Assembly: GCA_964444795.1 (NCBI GenBank)
Contig: CAYUIQ010000337.1
Span: forward strand, 1 to 7,461
DNA from: JABMRP01 sp964444795
GTDB lineage: Bacteria > Planctomycetota > Planctomycetia > Pirellulales > Thermoguttaceae
Direction of reading: 5' to 3'
Length of the DNA: 7,461 nucleotides
Numbering within the stretch: the first letter of the stretch is position 1; each line of letters begins with the position of its first letter. Under the pieces are notes generated by a model. It had not been told where the DNA came from, ran no database searches, and saw nothing but the letters and a program-made list of their open reading frames with translations. Shown here in pieces: positions 6,568 through 7,461 of the stretch. The position numbers were made by a program, and so were the translations under genes.

Positions 6568-7461
6568 ATGGAATCCACATCACCAACGCTTGACGTACTC
6601 GGCCTGGGGATCGTCGCGGTGGACGATCTGCTGTACGTCGACGAGTATCCACCGGCCGATCGGAAGATCCGCGTGAGACACCGCCAACGGCAGTGCGGCG
6701 GCAATACGGCCACCGCTCTGGTGGCGGCGGCCCGGATGGGAGCCCGGTGTGCCTACGGCGGAGTGTTGGGAGACGATGAACTTTCGCAATACGTCATCGA
6801 GACCCTTCATCGCGAGGGGGTCGATACGAGCCATGGCGTGGTGTGCGATACGGCCGGATGCACTCATTCGACGATCGTCGTGGACTGCAAGCACAATACG
6901 CGGACGATCTTTTCCAGCGTTGCCGATCGCGTCGGCGCCCATCCGCGGTTGCCCGAGGCGGGCGTCATTCGCTCCGCGGGTGTGTTACTGGTGGATCACC
7001 ATGGCCTGGAGGGAGCGTTGCGCGCGGTGCGGATTGCCCGCTCTGGTGGCGTGCATGTGGTGGCCGATTTCGAGCGTGATCCGGGCGAACCGTTTGGCGA
7101 GTTGGCGGCCATGGTCGATCATCTGGTCGTCTCGGCCCGCTTTGCCCGGGAAATGACCGGACAAGCCGATCCGGCAACCGCCGCGAGGGGACTCTGGAAC
7201 GACCGGCGCGAGGCCGTGGTGGTCACCTGTGGCGAGGCCGGGTGCTGGTATCTTGATCACCAGACGCGCGGCACGGCGCAGCATCACGGGGCACTGGCGG
7301 TGGAAGTGGTCGACACGACCGGTTGCGGCGACGTGTTTCACGGTGTCTACGCCGCAACATTGGCCCGCGGCATGTCGCTTGACCAGCGGGTCCGTTGGGC
7401 CTCGGCCGCGGCCGCGCTAAAAGCCACGCGCCGCGGCGGCCAAACGGGGATTCCCACGACC
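6568..7461 (+). CDS. PfkB-family carbohydrate kinase, YihV-like branch (3' end outside window)
   Basis: The frame stays open for 298 codons to the window edge with no stop, so the gene is partial, but only a short tail is probably missing. The family phosphorylates sugars and nucleosides with ATP. GLGIVAVDDLLYVDEYP (12-28) is the first strand with substrate-side aspartates. CGGN (43-46) is PfkB signature 1. GGVLGDDELSQYV (64-76) follows. VVTCGEAGCW (219-228) is the ATP-side strand, and DTTGCGDVFHG (249-259) is signature 2 with catalytic base D255. The DVFHG ending and the following ASAAAALKATRRGGQTGIP resemble sulfofructose kinase YihV more than ribokinase, though specificity is not settled. 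Alanine in the usual GAGD anion hole is cysteine here (C253). There is no signal peptide, so it is cytoplasmic. The start is 10 bases after the esterase stop with no clear Shine-Dalgarno, which suggests coupled translation. Confidence 0.9.
   Translation, partial: MESTSPTLDVLGLGIVAVDDLLYVDEYPPADRKIRVRHRQRQCGGNTATALVAAARMGARCAYGGVLGDDELSQYVIETLHREGVDTSHGVVCDTAGCTHSTIVVDCKHNTRTIFSSVADRVGAHPRLPEAGVIRSAGVLLVDHHGLEGALRAVRIARSGGVHVVADFERDPGEPFGELAAMVDHLVVSARFAREMTGQADPATAARGLWNDRREAVVVTCGEAGCWYLDHQTRGTAQHHGALAVEVVDTTGCGDVFHGVYAATLARGMSLDQRVRWASAAAALKATRRGGQTGIPTT

Noticed and set aside
6749..7156. 135-codon plus-strand frame inside the kinase gene
   Set aside because: Out of phase with the PfkB frame, which carries the signatures on both sides and stays open without a frameshift.

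Overview
The window is GC-rich bacterial DNA, tightly packed with six genes that all read on the + strand. The organism is most likely a planctomycete (Pirellulales-like). That rests on the gene content: paired secreted Gfo/Idh/MocA oxidoreductases, one with a twin-arginine leader, next to a DUF6807 (PmoA-like) protein, plus palindromic intergenic repeats of a kind I associate with that phylum. This is inference from content, not a phylogenetic test.

Layout. 1-50: the tail of whatever lies upstream, plus a ribosome binding site. 51-1031: Sec-exported Gfo/Idh/MocA-like protein with a degenerate cofactor loop. 1066-2850: Sec-exported TIM-barrel protein resembling glycoside hydrolases, with a GH42-like C-terminal part. 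2851-2999: the only sizeable gap, filled by a near-perfect 26-27 bp inverted repeat and a second smaller hairpin. 3000-4232: exported DUF6807 protein. 4257-5609: Tat-exported Gfo/Idh/MocA oxidoreductase. 5619-6557: cytoplasmic HSL-type alpha/beta hydrolase. 6568 to the window end: PfkB-family sugar kinase related to the YihV-type branch, nearly complete but cut by the window edge.

Apart from the repeat-bearing gap, the spaces between genes are 9-34 bases, so this looks like one transcription unit, perhaps processed or attenuated at the repeat. The first four products carry export signals and good Shine-Dalgarno sequences. The last two look cytoplasmic and have weak or no Shine-Dalgarno sequence. 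A reasonable reading is a carbohydrate catabolic operon: a glycoside or modified sugar is oxidised and cleaved outside the cytoplasm, then de-esterified and phosphorylated inside. The substrate cannot be read from the sequence. I found no RNA genes, CRISPR array, insertion sequence or phage gene.
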